Positions 12,401 to 27,400 of a stretch of 64,000 nt of DNA are shown one piece after another (position 1 is the first letter of the stretch; each line of letters begins with the position of its first letter). This stretch comes from Typha latifolia. Its lineage: Eukaryota; Streptophyta; Magnoliopsida; Poales; Typhaceae. Below the pieces are notes generated by a model. It searched no databases. It saw only the letters and a list, made by a program, of their open reading frames with translations, and had not been told where the DNA came from. The stretch lies in assembly GCA_019914945.1 (NCBI GenBank), contig CM034101.1:13527188-13591187 (forward strand), given 5' to 3'. The position numbers were made by a program, and so were the translations under genes.

Positions 12401-15400
12401 TTGAGCAAAATCAATAAGTTACTTTGACAATTTCCTAATGAATTCCAGACTTCCTATTTTTCACTCATATATTCATAAGACAATACATTCGATGCATTAG
12501 GTAAATAAACAAAACAACCCTTTCTCTTTCGCTGCCTTGAAGAAAACCCTCATAAGTTTCCAGTTGACTAATGTCATGGAATAATACCAACCTAGGCAGT
12601 TCAACATCTGTACCTCAGTTTGACAGGTCATAAAATTAATATCCATCACTTTTTAAATCAGATATAAGAAATATAATTCTACAGTTTTTGCAATAAAACT
12701 AGCATTCACAAATGGAATACATTTTGGCCACAACTGATGTATTAATGTATCTTTATCCTTTATCTCTTCTTTGTAATTCAAATTGAAGACTGAAAAAGAA
12801 AAACAGGTGACATTTACTTCTATTTGAAAAGCAAATCATCAGTGAAGAGCATCACCTGATCAAGATTGGAGAGACTGTTGGGATCCTTGCTAAGAGTTTC
12901 ATAAAAAACTCTAAGTGTATCTCCAGCGGCAGTTTGCCGAAATTTGGCCAAATCAACAACATACAAAGCACTGCAAGAGTGTCCAATAGACAAAATTTTA
13001 GAATACTGACAACGAGCGAGCTGGCTCGGTTTTTAAAAAAAATTTATTATATATTTACTTTTTAGCTATAATATTTTGAGGGTTAGATACATATAAAGAT
13101 GATTCCTAACCCTTCATTTCCAGATGTGGGACTAAATGTCATCCAACCAATTTATAAAAATTAATATTTTACATGTAAAATCTAGGATTGGAACCCATAT
13201 CATCCGATTTGAGATTAAAGTGCATTACCAACTGTGCTATAACATATTACTATAGATATTTAGACGGATAATAGATATTACAATATATTAAAAAATATAT
13301 ATATCAAGCTAATTCAAGCAGAACTCGAGCGAGCTAAGTTTAGCTCGGCTCGGCTCGACTCATTTAGAGCTCGAGCCGAGTTTGAGCTAAGCTCACAAGC
13401 CTCGCGAGCTGACAAACTTTTTTGACAGCCCTTGCTATAAGACAGAACAGTGCCTACCTGATATGGTAAGGCTTTCCTCGTAAATGATCCTTCCAGAAAC
13501 CCTTCAACGAGAATATAGAAAATTAGAAATTCATTATGCAGCTCTATAACCAAATTGAATGAAAATATTGGACATATTGGTACCAAAATCTCCAAAAGTC
13601 CAATATTAGGAAAAGGGCACTAACTTGTCTCCAAAACCGATAGCCATCCATCTCCTTATTGTTGTCACAAAATGGTGTATATGCAAGAGGTCTTCCCTTT
13701 AGATCCATGTCATAGAGTTCTCCCATGTCTGCTCTAACAATTTGATCTGCATCAACAAAAATTACCTGCACGATGTTTCAAAAGAAAATCATATAAAAAA
13801 TCATCAATGTTTATGTAAGGAGATGAGTTAGTCCCCTGAGATTTTCAGAAAAAAGGAAAATAAATAACAAAGAACAATGATATGAGAGATCATGAAAAAA
13901 CCTTCTTGAGTGAAAGCGGAAAAATAACATCAAGGAACAATATTTTGTAAGCCCAGATTATACGCTGCTTCTCTTTCTGCTTGTGCAACCATGTAGGCCA
14001 CTTGTAGGTAATAAGCTCATATTCAAATCCATACTCTTGTGCCATAAACGGTACAACATCCTGCAAATCAGGTTTAAAATTTATAAATACAAGTATTCAA
14101 CATGAGAAAGGCACATGATTTGACTACAAAAGTGAATGCACTGGAAAGATTAAAAATATACCTTGAACTGGGGAGAAAGATAATTTTTAATAAACCAAAA
14201 TTTTACTGGTCTTTGAGTGTTCTTGAGAACACTCAGTATCATGATCTTGAGGAAGCGCTCATACCTAAAAACAAACAAATTCATGAAGTCCAAATCATAA
14301 ACCTTTTCTTTTTTAAATATATTCAAAACATTTATTGTACTGTTGTACATAAAGAATTCACAGACATTGTTGTGCATTCACTTTCTTGACAGTGATAATT
14401 GCATGAAATTTTGTGCTGCAACTTTTGTAGTACATGAACCAAAAAACTATGGGTAAAGAGTTACAAAAAATTCTAATTCCAAGACTGCAAAGGTAAAGAT
14501 AGTACAAGTGATTCTAAATGACTGTACAGAAAAAGAAAATGTATTGAGATTATGCAGTTGCTCAAATATATCATCATCAGTCATTTTTCCGAGTAAAGCA
14601 TAGAAGAAAACTATCAAACTTATATTCAATACAATAATTGTATGCAGTTTCTAGAGTTGCTTGTGTACACATGTAGAGCATGCCAGTACAATGCCAATTA
14701 TGTGACAACCACATGAGAGGGCCTTACTTCAGATAGTGATGTACTCTTAACTGCATTGTTAGTTCTTATACTCTATCAAGTGGCATAAACTTGTACAACT
14801 ATACAAGTTACCAAGTTGACCTCTGACCTGTAGTACCATCATGATATGTACAAACTGCTATGTCAAGCAGATACTATTCAGCTTTTCTCATTGCAAGATG
14901 ATATAAAATGATTATCATGAAAGAAAAAGGGTGTTTCAAAAATTGTGATGGTTTCTTGACATCCACAGCATTACATCACAATTTGTGGGAATGATATATC
15001 ATAACAATTGTAGACCCTCGGGCCCCAAAAATTTGAAGTTAGTAGTGAGTTAGTTACACACCTCATCATTACAGGAAAAATCAAGGGAAGCTTTTACTAA
15101 TTTAGAACAAATGTGGTAGCATCCAAAGCTTGATATTCTTCAAGTTGGTATAGTAATTACGACTATGCCCCTTGAAATGATCATTCGGTACAAAAAAACA
15201 GATCAAAGAGATATATCCTCAACTGATTTTGAGAATATAGAACCTTAGAGTAAATGTGCTTATTCACTTACAGGTGTCCAGAAGCAACAGAAAATATATT
15301 TATCATTTCTCCATGTCTTCCACCCTTTTGATCCTGAAATGCAAGTTCATAAAGTATCATTGGCAACAAGAGTTTGATAAGATAAAATGCGTCCAAATAT

Positions 15401-18400
15401 CTCCACTACTACATATTAATGAAGTGCAATCGCTGCACCTAAAAGAAACGGTAATGGGGAACAGCCAAGGGTATGGAGCAGGGTAGGAAATACCAGCAAG
15501 GCATCTCTTCAGAGCATACTATATTGTAATGATAATGTCCAATTTAGTAGCTATAAGATAATGGCAAACAAGTGTGGCACTTCAGACACAAGTTTGGTCT
15601 CTCTAAATTGTAACATAGGCAACAAATGATATATTACATTAGAAGCAGTTATTCACTAAGGATAAAAGAAAAGGGAAAAAACATTACCTGTGTTGTCCTG
15701 GCTTGATTTCTTGACAAGCCATTACCGCCAATAAAACCAGATGCCCATTTAAATATTTTTGTATTCCAGTGGTTATGGTTATCCTGTGGAAAGGCTATGC
15801 CCATGAAAAAGGCACAAAATGTATATATCTTAAAATTTGGTTTAACATAAAGTACACAGAATAACATACTCTCTTCTCTTCCTGCAATTGTGTATCATCA
15901 GAAGTGTTCAATAATTCCTCATGCTCTTTTCCCCTTCTCTTTTCTACTTGTAAGTGTATAAGCTTACCCCTCAAGTCATCTATAGTAATAAGTTTGGAAG
16001 AAGGATAACCTATACTTCCACTTTCCTTCAAAATATACAGATCGGAGCTTCGACCAGAAGCAAGCTGCAGGTACCACACCCCAGGAGAAACTTTCATTTG
16101 CCAGTAACCCAAATTGGCCATGACAAGTGTATCCACCAGGTGAGGCCTTTGTTTGGTACCAAGAATAAACTGAAGTCCTCGTGGTGGATCATGATCCTTT
16201 TCCAAACAATGACCTGAAAGGTAGTAATTTCTTTCAATACAAACTACCAGAAAGAACCAGCATATGCCTTAGAAAACAATTATTCACCTGTCAACAGCAG
16301 TGCTTCCAGCTCAAACACTGCCTGCAATGTTCTCTCATCACCAAGATTCTCCAACAGCATATTGTCCAGGTCATGGCTAAAAGAAGTCAAAGGACCATAT
16401 CCAGTTATTTCTATGGAATGATGTCTGATTTTGGCATATTTAAATAATAAAAAATTATTCTAGCAGAAAGCAACTTACATGGCAACAACTGGCTCGACAA
16501 GCCATGGCTCAGGGACATCAAGATTCATAGTTAGGGTTTTCGACAATGGCATGTTTGAAAAAAATGCTTTAGGGCCATTTATTGAATAATCAATGCTGCT
16601 GAAATCATCCTACAAATTGACATTTTGTTAAAATGATAGCATAATACAAGAGTTTGTAATTCTCAAAAATATGCTGTTATACCACTGTGGGAAGAACAAA
16701 TCTATAGTAGTTTTTCAGTGGAAGATCCGCAAGAGAGCTCTGCAAAATATTATAGAAACAGTTAAATACAGAAGTTTATAAGCATCTAAATTCTTCATTT
16801 GGAACTTTAAACTTATAAAGTTCTCCTGAACTTCCAATTTGCGCGACTAGAAAAATGTTTTAAATGTTTAAAGATGGATGGTACTGCTAAGATAGCATAG
16901 AACTCTACCAGTTTATAATATGTTGTAGTCAACCATAACAAGTAGTCTGGTGGTTTACCAATAAGTGGTGTCCTTCAATTGGATAAATATGTGAATCGTA
17001 TATAATAAAAAGCATGATTAAGATTACAGTAATAACTTACAATTGGATTCAGTACAATTCTCATGCTTGGCTGAACACGCTTCCAGAGTATACGAAGAAG
17101 TGGAGATAGCTTTTGTCCCATGGGGCTCAGCGGATCAATAACAGCATCAATATGTATACTTGAATTCACATTATCCAGAATGACGGCACTAACGAATAAA
17201 AGGACTATGAGAAGAACTAAAAAGATCATGGATTTGTATCCAAAATGAGGACAATATAGCTCTAGCTATTACAATTCAAAACTAAAGCCAAATAAACTAG
17301 CAACTGTAGGTATTGTTCTGAAAATTGGTAATGCAGGTTGCCATGATGTTTTAGGCCTCCTTGTTACAGCATGTACTTTCTTCTTTAAATGTTGACCAAG
17401 CTCCTGTCTTTTGACTGGTGAATCAAATCTTTTTTTGCTCTAGAGTTTAGACTAAAGAGGGTTATGCAAGTCATAGCAGTTAATAATTTAAGTGCAACTT
17501 AATATAACAAAATATACTATATTGGAAGGAATTAAGGAAGAGTTTATCATACCATATCAAATATAAAACCTTGGTTCTTCCCAAAATAGAGTATCATGAC
17601 ACTTGTCACCCAAAAGACTAAGACAGTGGAAAGTAACCATAGCCCTAAATTCTCAACTATTACATTAGAAGAACTGCAGAATCAGATATCAGGTTAGGCA
17701 TATTCCCGCAATACTACCGATGACTAAATTATGCTTAATTATCCCATTAATGTTATCCTAATCAATAAACTATACATAACAGAAGCCGCATAAATACCAA
17801 GATATATCCCAAACCTAGACCAATATTCAATGGAAGATATCAGGAAACAAAACATGAAGGTAGAACTGCAAATTTCATCCGTTAGCGCAGAGTAGCATCT
17901 GACAAGTTCAAAGAGCATCAATCTAGAACAAGGATGCACTGATTCTCTACTCAAATAAGTAAATATTTACCTGTGTTTTGCATTCAAAATTTCAAAATTG
18001 GCTCTATCAGAACTGCGTTCACGCGTCGACATTGAAGATGAAATCAACATGACGAGATCACTAAAAAATGTGCTGCAAACAGTACATCAAAGTCAACTGT
18101 GCTGCCATACAAGTGAATTTAAGTAATAGATCTCTGGAAATATGGAGCATAATAATGATATCACAAAGCTACAAGGGTAGGTAAACAGAAATCTTACCAA
18201 ATAACTCCAAAATAGAGAACATTCTAGTCATGCAATTTGAATTAAACTCTTCCATTTTTTTTAAATGTAAACTGCAATTTTCAAAATAGTACTGATGGTA
18301 TATTCTAGTCATGCAACATGAAAGATAAGAGTATCTCAAAGGAAAGGGGCTGACGGTATGTATAGAATTTATGAGATAATTAATCATACAATGCAGATCT

Positions 18401-21400
18401 CACATTATAGAAAAAGAGAGGCTTTCCAGATTTATAAGCATATAAATGATAAACATACAAACATATGTTACTTACAACAGAACATGTACTGGGGTAAAAG
18501 GGCACCAATTAAGTTCAATATATCTCAAATAAGTAAATAAATAATTAGACCGATTGTTCACATGGATTTGTTCGTCAAGAAGTAGAAAAAAAGGAAAAAA
18601 AGGCCGGATCTATATGGAAGCCTGGGCATAAAGTGTGAAAAAGGGAGTAAATTAATAAAATCGATTCCCAACTTAAAAAGGCAATTCAACTCATCGCCAT
18701 TGTTGGAATAAGAGTTCAAGCCATGCAAACAACATGGCAAAAGTAACTCTGAAAGGATAAAACATCCTATAATAATAATACCATCAGCAAGGAACAAGAC
18801 ATACTAACTCAATATCTTAAAACAATTGATACCAAAAGAACAAAGCATGCTAGTAAATAGTAATACAATACATAGCAAGAAAATTACTCTATATAGAAGG
18901 CATGAACTAATATTTTACTTCAATAGCATACTAACATGCTGGTGTATAAGACAGCTCTGTTGAGAACATCTACATATGCCTATTATGTAAAATCTTAACA
19001 TACTACAAAAGGAATATCTGATTTTTCAATATAAAATCTTAGCGAAAGACTGTACGAATTGGAAGTAAAAAAAAAATCTTTTGGATGCGCAAGTTCTCAT
19101 CCTTCACACACACACAACTTTCCTCCACCTTGTGAGGTTGGTCGTGCCGGTAGCTGATGATTGTCGATGGCTCTCTCTCTCTATCTCCTCGATGAAGAAG
19201 ATGAAGTTAAGCTCGAGCTTAGCGCGAGCCAACCAACTTAAATTTGGGTGGATTTGGATTTCGAATCCAGAAGACCTGACACAAATAGTATTAAGGGATT
19301 GGGCCATTAGCCCAATCCATTTAAGTGGATTTATGAGGTGGCTGTGGGCCAACTGCAGCCTAGCCCAATTCTTTTCGGGTTAAATTAGCCAATTTAGCCC
19401 TTTTCTTAGTTTTAAATTTTATAATTATGATATGGGTTAAATTAAATTTATTTTTATTTTGTTATTTATTTTTTTATTAAAGATGATGATTTTTAACACG
19501 TGGACTAGAGATTTCAGTCATTTCACTTAGATTCTGGTGAATGGGTTCATTCACATATTTATTCGTCTTATACTTTGTATGTTTTATCAGATCATGTATT
19601 TCTCTGTATGCAAATAAAACATCATATTTCTGTGTGCAATTTAATTATTAAATTTCTGTGTACAAAAATATACGACTCAGTGTATTGTTATACTTTGTGC
19701 AAATTAGCAATTTTAATAATCATTAACATAAACGGAAAAATATAATTGATACATGGTATAAATCGCTTGCGATTTCCCATGGTGACTTAAGTCTCTACCT
19801 AAAAGCCTAGGAGAAAGTTTTATTTTAGATCATCGCGGTGACTTTCTTAGGTGACTCAAGCAGAATTAGGGAACAGTCTCATATTTGATTGAAAGACTTC
19901 CAGTAGTGACTCTAATATCTAGTAACGGTTAGTAAAAGAGACATGGTGAGTTTATCACATAGTAACACCTCCTAGTGACTCTTAAGAGAAGAGACAGGGT
20001 GTGTTTATCACACAACGACACCTCCTGGTGATCCTAACCAAATCAGCTATGAGAAAAAGATTTGAACGTCATCTCGATTTAACTTCTAGTTAATATGAAT
20101 CCACAGGGTGTTGACCTAATTGAGATATATGTCATTATTAATATTGAGAGAATTTCAACGTATTGACTCGAAGCATGACATGAGTTATGATTTATGTCAT
20201 TATTATATGTGCTATTATTATTACTGTTGTTATAAACATGCTTAGTAAAATTGTCATTTTTATATCGCTAGAATTAGATTTATTTAAAATTATAAATTAT
20301 AAATTTATTTAGCTTTTGAATGAATCCCACTCGCTGAGCTATAGTTGTTAGCTCATGGGATTCTCTTTCTAACATTTCAAATATTAGTCAACATGGCAAC
20401 TGAGCGAGATGCACCAGGACTTCACCTCCACTTAGAATCTACGTCTTTTATCTTTCAGTTCTATTGGTCTTTATGTTTTAAACTATCTGTTAATTCAGTT
20501 CGGTTAGAGACACATTAGCAGTGACATTGGTTATTTTCATTTGACTAAATTTATTTCAGTCATATTTTCATATTGATTCTTGTCATTGTGGGCTTACATA
20601 TTTATTTTTAAGCTTCATGTATTTCAAGTATATTGAAGTCCACGGTCGGTCATGATTCTGATTTTGGCTCATGACAAAAACACAATGTTCTAATGTTAGT
20701 GTATAGTTGGAAATAGATAGATCACCTAGATATTATGATAATTACTTTCGTAGAGTTTCACGAAGTATTTCAAAATCGCATATCATCATCTCTATAGTTA
20801 ATTTCTATCATTAGGGTATGTATAAACCCCAAAACAAGATTTGTGAACAATTCTGCGTGTGTGTGTATCTATGGCTGACTTTCTCTACAATGGTCAAAGA
20901 TTCACCCAATGCAGGATAGTAGTTGTGAAAACTAAGCCAATAACTCATTGATCAAGACTAAAATTTGCAAGCAAGGATTTCTTTGCCTCCGGCAAAGGGC
21001 GTGACAATTGGTGATTGGCATGGCATAACCCCATGCCAATGGCGAAGGAAGAACAAAAAGGGGCAGACATGGAGAGATTGAGAGAGAGGGAATGAAAGAC
21101 AGGAAGCCTAATCGTGTGTTGGCGGTGATATTCCCACTTCGGACGATGCCCTAGTCACATGCGTGCCCTTCTGCACGGAAGAAGATGATACTTCAATAGG
21201 ATCATGAAAGATCCAATTCAATGAATCCTTTATTAAGCAAATCCTCTTTCAGCAGATTGTCTTATGAAAGAAGATCCTCAAAAGCGTGACTGTTCTTCTT
21301 CCTCGATTGATCCCCCACCAGCAATATCTCCCTCACATTGTTCACCACCACCATTGGAGATGATTCCTCGCATCCGCTGCCTTAAATCAAGGTGTACCAC

Positions 21401-24400
21401 TGCTAGGGGTCCCCACTAAGAGGCGATCCAACCAACAGACAGCGGTTATAAAAAGAATTTGGGGGTACCATCGACACCCCCATGCAAGTGCAGGTACTAA
21501 GTCAGCAAAACTATCCTTGATTGCAAGATTGTGGACTTTGACACTATCGGCTGAAACCAATCCTTTTGGGGCATTCGGCTGATTTTTTTCATTTTCTTCC
21601 TAGGGCTCGAAACCGAAACGAACTTCAAAACATTATTGCATACATGCCATACAATACTAAAAGAATGTACTATTAAAATAACTAATGTAGTTATTTTAAT
21701 ATAGAGAACTAATGTAGTTAAAAAAAAATAAAGCAGGAAAAATTGAGCTGCAAGGTCAAATAAGATGTTGGCAGATGTTCCCTAAGATATGAAAAGCTTC
21801 CAAGGATACATTGCTTGAAAATATAGAGATGAATCCAAAAGGAGCAAGATTAGATGGAAGGAACAGGACGGTATTAGCAAAGTCATCTAGATAGGCAGTA
21901 GTAAGAATCTAAGAAGTATAAGAACATAATTAAAGATAATGGCAAGTTAAACTATGCTCGATAGCAATGTTCTTGTGGTCCACTTGAAAAGTTCCCTTTT
22001 TAATCGGAAAATTTTGAAGGTAAGCATAATAAACAACCTTAAAAAGATGAATATGTTATTCCCATGGGGGTTGGTGATAGGGCGGAGAATGACAATATTG
22101 GATTTTAGAAACAGTAACAGAGTAACTTGTATTCTAGATTCCAAAAGGTAGGCAGATCAGAAAGAAGTACTAGGACAACATACTGACAGAGAAAGAAGAA
22201 TTACTCAACATACTCCAATAGTTTGCATGACTTGGTCAATTAAAGGTTACTCATTAGCTGAAAAATATATGATCGCCTTTTCAGCTATTTATTCACGCAT
22301 TATGAAATCACTTGCTTAAAGCACTTCCTAATCAAAGATAAGTACATACAAATTAATTCTTAAAGAAGAAAAGTGTACATAACAAGGAACATGAGAAAAG
22401 AAAGAGTTATTATTGCACAAAGGTCATAAGAGCAAGCTTGTCTAAGTAGACAGAAAGAACTGAGATGCTTGCCTTGTTAAGCCATCAGGATCAATGCCTA
22501 CCCACTCCACTTCTTCAATAATTTCTAAAACATATTTTGTTCTTCGATCATACTCGACGGTTTCTAGAAGGCCAAGATCGTCACTTAGAAATGAATCCCC
22601 GTCTTTCAAGATAAAAATCTGTGGAGAGTCTAAAAAGATTTAAATCTATATGCATATTTCTCAAGAAAACCAATAATAAACTTTTATAACTACATGGAAG
22701 GTGCTCAAGAGCTTTCAAATTGACAGAAAGCATGGTTGCAGTAAAGGTCTAAGCTGGATTCCTGAATCACATAACTCACCCGGCCATTGGTAATCACAGC
22801 ATTATTGCCAAATTCAAGACCAATTTGCCCAAACAGAAAGTTTAAGACCTGCATAATGACATAAACAAATAAAATATATTTTTACAAATTTAGAGAAGTG
22901 TTACATAATTTTTTGCAAGAAGTAATGGACCACTTCACGATCATAATCACAATTAACCATTTCAAAGAAAACTCATTTCCATATAATGGTCATGCAGCAT
23001 TCACACAAGAATGCAGCAGACTACAATGAACAAAGTAATGGCGAACACTATCTGTGACATATACGAGAGTAATAGTGTTATTTAGCTGTGTCATCTGATT
23101 ATTCTGAAGTCTAGAACACAATATGACATAAACAAATCAACATTTCCTGGAAAAAAAACTAAAAAATATTAACATTTATTACCTGAAAAGGTAAAGATAA
23201 CTTGAAAGTTGAAACCTTTCTAAGTCTTATTCATTTTAACTAATTTAAGACTAGATTCTAGCATAGAAATACTGTAGTAGAATGCAGACTTTAGAATATC
23301 AAAACAGAAGATATTCAGTGTCTCACCATTTCTGAACTCTCGGATCATTTAGGGTCAAAGAAGACAAGAAAAGCCAAATAATTCTATATAACACAGATAT
23401 TTGAACTTTGGACTTATGTCAAGGATCTAAATAGTTAGAATTTATAAGATGAACAAAAGCACAGTAAATCTATTCTAGCATTGAGCATTTGTTACTTCAA
23501 GAAACTGCTTGACAAGAAGTATCCAAGACCATATAATTATAAAAGAAAGAGTCATTAGAAGGAAACTACTCATGATGCAAATTGAGATAATAAAATAAAA
23601 AAATAAATAAAGATCCAAGAAAAAAAAGAAAATGACAAACAAAAAAAATGAAGGGAAACACCAAATGAAGAGCTTGAAAGGAGTTAGAATCATGTAAGTA
23701 CCTTATCCATTCTTTTCTGAATCTTATCAACAGAAAAGCAAGTAAATATTGCTCTATAATCATCAGTTGGCAGGCCATATTCCCCAGAAAGTTCATAAAC
23801 TTTGTCCATAATTATGGTTAACTTGTCAGAATCCAACGATGATGTAGACATGTATAGGCTTTCATAGAATGTGCACAGTTCATACAGAAAGTCCAAGAAT
23901 TTCTCCTTGTTACTTGAACCAAATGATCAATTGAGCAGGCCACAAAAAAGTTGAACCAATGTTAATCTCTATATGTAATGGAGTATAAAACATAGTTATA
24001 ACAAATTATTCGCATTCATAAAGAATTACGTAGATGCAACACACCTAAATGATGAAGCAGTCTTTTCAAAAATCTCCTCTAAAAGCAAAGCAGGTGAAGA
24101 AGAATTACTGCTGGTGTAGAGTAGCAAACCAATACGAGCTCTTTCAGAACCTTCCATCTAAATCAAGCCAAGGAAAGAAATAATTATAGTCATGTAACAA
24201 CAAATGTAGGCAAAAGGAAATATTAATTCAGGAAGAGATTATACTAGGTAGCGTAATCCTTCTCGTAGCAATTTCATTCCAGCCCTTGAAGCAGTATTAA
24301 CAGCAAGAAAATGCGTCACTGGCTTCAATTTATCCACAGCTGCAATAGATTGCAAAGGCATGAGTTACATAATTTGCATTGGAACTGAAAGTACAACAGA

Positions 24401-27400
24401 GTTGCAATCCAGTATGAAAAAGAACTTACTTCCACGAGGGTGTAGGTAGCTAATATCACGAAGTATGGATTCTTTATCAGTATATGATGCAAAGAGTGAA
24501 GCAAACTTTTTCTTGCCTTTACCTTCTTCAACAATCTGCACATGACATTTGTTAGATTATCTGATGAAGTATATTGAAGATCAGATTCTTGATATGTATA
24601 GTTTACTCACAGAAGGATTATAGCGTTTATAACCACCCTCTGAAAGAAATTTTTCCAGTACATCTGTACGAGAGTTGATATGCCCATAGTAAACTTGTTC
24701 TTGAATTCTGGGGAGCTCCCCATTCATAGCGTTCATAGTCGAATCCTAAACAAGAGCATGTAAATAATATGCATTAGCTGATTTAGTATAGCCAGTGGCA
24801 CTATAATACTAAGCATCAAACCTTAGCATTAAAACATAAACCATCAAAATAAAGTCATAAAACCATGATACATATCATGTTTAGAATACCAATGTCTTGG
24901 TTTTCGTTTTCAGAATTCTTTTGCAACTTAATTTTCAAAGTTAATATAGGCAGAGGTCTGCTCCATCAGCAAGGGTCACCAATTAAATGTTCACTCACAC
25001 CTTATTCATTTTATGCTGGCAATTGGCTACTACCCCTATATCAATTAAAATTTGGCACCAGAAACCAGAACAATGACAATTGAAACTTAAAATTATTACC
25101 AGACAATTGAAAACTCAAATTATCACCGGCCAATTGAAACTTCAATTATCACCAGACAAATGAAACTTCAAATTCAAACAGATTCCATATTTCCAATTGC
25201 ATATCACCATGCAACGTCTGATCTTTTTAGCTAAGATATAAATAACAATACAATGGAAATATTGATGGCTGCATAATTTTACATGAGAATACAAAATGTG
25301 AAATTCAACCATATAAAATTTTACCTCACTTGATTCATGCACAAGGCCATTCATCAAAAGACAACACTGAAGCTTAGACAACCCAAGCTTAAAAACAAAA
25401 AGTGAGCTCCCTTCAGCCGCCTCCTTATATTTTGATTCCTTTTCTAGCTTTAGTAACACATCTTGAGGAGGAGATTTAGCCTTTGATCTGCAAAATATCA
25501 TATTCAACAATACACTATCAAAATGCCTAATCTGGATTAAAAGTAAGCAGCTCCAATTGAGATAAAGTGTCATGCCTGCCTACTTACAATAAAGAATCCA
25601 CAAATGCTCCTTCAACATGATGTGCTTCAAGGGTCTCGTCATTAAAATCATCAGTAGCACTCCACAATTTGTTTATCTTTCACAAATAAGAATTCAAAGG
25701 GTAAGTTTCACTAAAATTTTGTGACAATCTCAACAATAAAATCTGCAACACATTTGAACATACAATTAGAAAGATGCATTGCACTAAAACTAATGGTTCA
25801 TATACATACTTAATTTTTAATATTTTCTTCTCAAGAGTTCATGCCATAGGACAAAAAATTAGGCATGCAATATATAAAATCTGATAAATCTTTATACTAA
25901 AGGACAGTAAAGAAAAAATATATATAAGCGGCTGATAATCAAACATTCCAAAATTGACAATTGATGAACCTGAATATCTCCTAGGCAATCATCCTTCTCT
26001 ACATATGAAGCTTAACATGGAGATAAAAATCTAACTTTGAAACGAAAATGACAGTTCCCAGTATAAGTTCTAAAACGAAATATCACTTTTAGATTCTTTT
26101 CCTTTTTCCCATACTACACCTGAATATTTCAGAATCTTAGATGATACACCCAGTAATCTAGTATTAAGTGGCACCATTCCACAAAAGGAAAAAGCAAATG
26201 CAGAAATGAAGCACCATGACACAATTGAAAATAAAAAATGTAAAAGATAAGACGATTAGAACTGTACAAACTAGCATAATACTTTAAGTCGCTAACAGTA
26301 AGTAGATAACTAAAAAAAGACATAATATCTGGTCTGGAGAATGTAAATAATTGCTATCCAATATGATTGTGACTACTCTGTCCAAATAGAATTTCCAAAA
26401 AAAAAGCATCAACATATAATACTATAATCTAACATGAAAGGTGTCTTACATATGAAAGAAGACCTAATTTCAATTCCTTTATGTGTAGATAAGAGATTCA
26501 TTTCTTAAACAATGAGAATGTTTGTTAAATATATTAGGCATTCTCTCTTCTCTGCAGTGAAACGTAAGATTAAAAGAAAACGATCAAGTGCTTCCATTGA
26601 TACCTACTCAAATTAGACTAATCAAATGTAGTGTTATATGCAGTTGGGAAGATTCCTTCCTCCTATATTTGCCCTTTTTAGGAAGATTACCTTTCCATAA
26701 TCATTTAGGAATTAGGACCTAAAGGAAGTAATTAGTAAATTAAAGAACTAGAATCCAGGAAAAATATTTTCCACTGTGGAACACCAAACAAGCTCGTATT
26801 TCTACTTTTTTGTTTGCTAAATTCTCAACTTACTATGGTCCTACAGATGCCCCTACCAGATGAACCACAAAAACAAAGGAACATCTGAATCCTTGCAATC
26901 TGTATCTTATAATTAGCCCCGTACACCTATATGATATTACATGTATATTTTTGTGAGAAATGTATCTTTTCAATATTACTTCCCGAAATTTAGAATTTCC
27001 CCTATAACTAAAATGTGACTTCGAAGAATGTATGATATCCTGGAAGGAGAACAAAGGCCTGATAAGCATGCCCAAGAAAACAAATTATTTCTTGAAAGAG
27101 GCAAAGAGGCCTTGCTGCTTTGAATACAGTGATAGAAAGAAACTATCTAATGTATATCTTGCTGCATTGTAACAACATGCTGCAGAATGTTAGTAATTTC
27201 ATTATGAAGCCAATATTAATTGCATCCATGAAGTGTTTAGTAAAGCTCATGTACACGGAATCAAACTTCTGTTACTTGCACAATAAAATTCGTTATGAAG
27301 CCGATACTTTTGCATCCATAATATTTTTAATGAAGCTCACATACATGGTGTCAAATTTCTGTTAATTATGTGATTCGAAACTCTACCACCCACAGAAAGA

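Noticed and set aside
13180..13250. tRNA-like or SINE-like words (AACCCATATC, ACCAACTGTGCTATA) in UGGT intron 34
   Set aside because: No foldable cloverleaf with A and B boxes could be traced; treated as part of the dispersed repeat.
17553..17673. Possible extra UGGT exon: open on the minus strand, with good acceptor and donor, encoding a hydrophobic 40-residue segment
   Set aside because: It is 121 bases long, so inclusion would shift the frame, and exon 23 joins exon 24 in phase with conserved protein sequence without it. At most it is a cryptic or poison exon.
19081..19383. 100-codon plus-strand frame in UGGT intron 22
   Set aside because: No recognisable domain, GC-mixed transposon-like surroundings, and an equally open opposite strand.
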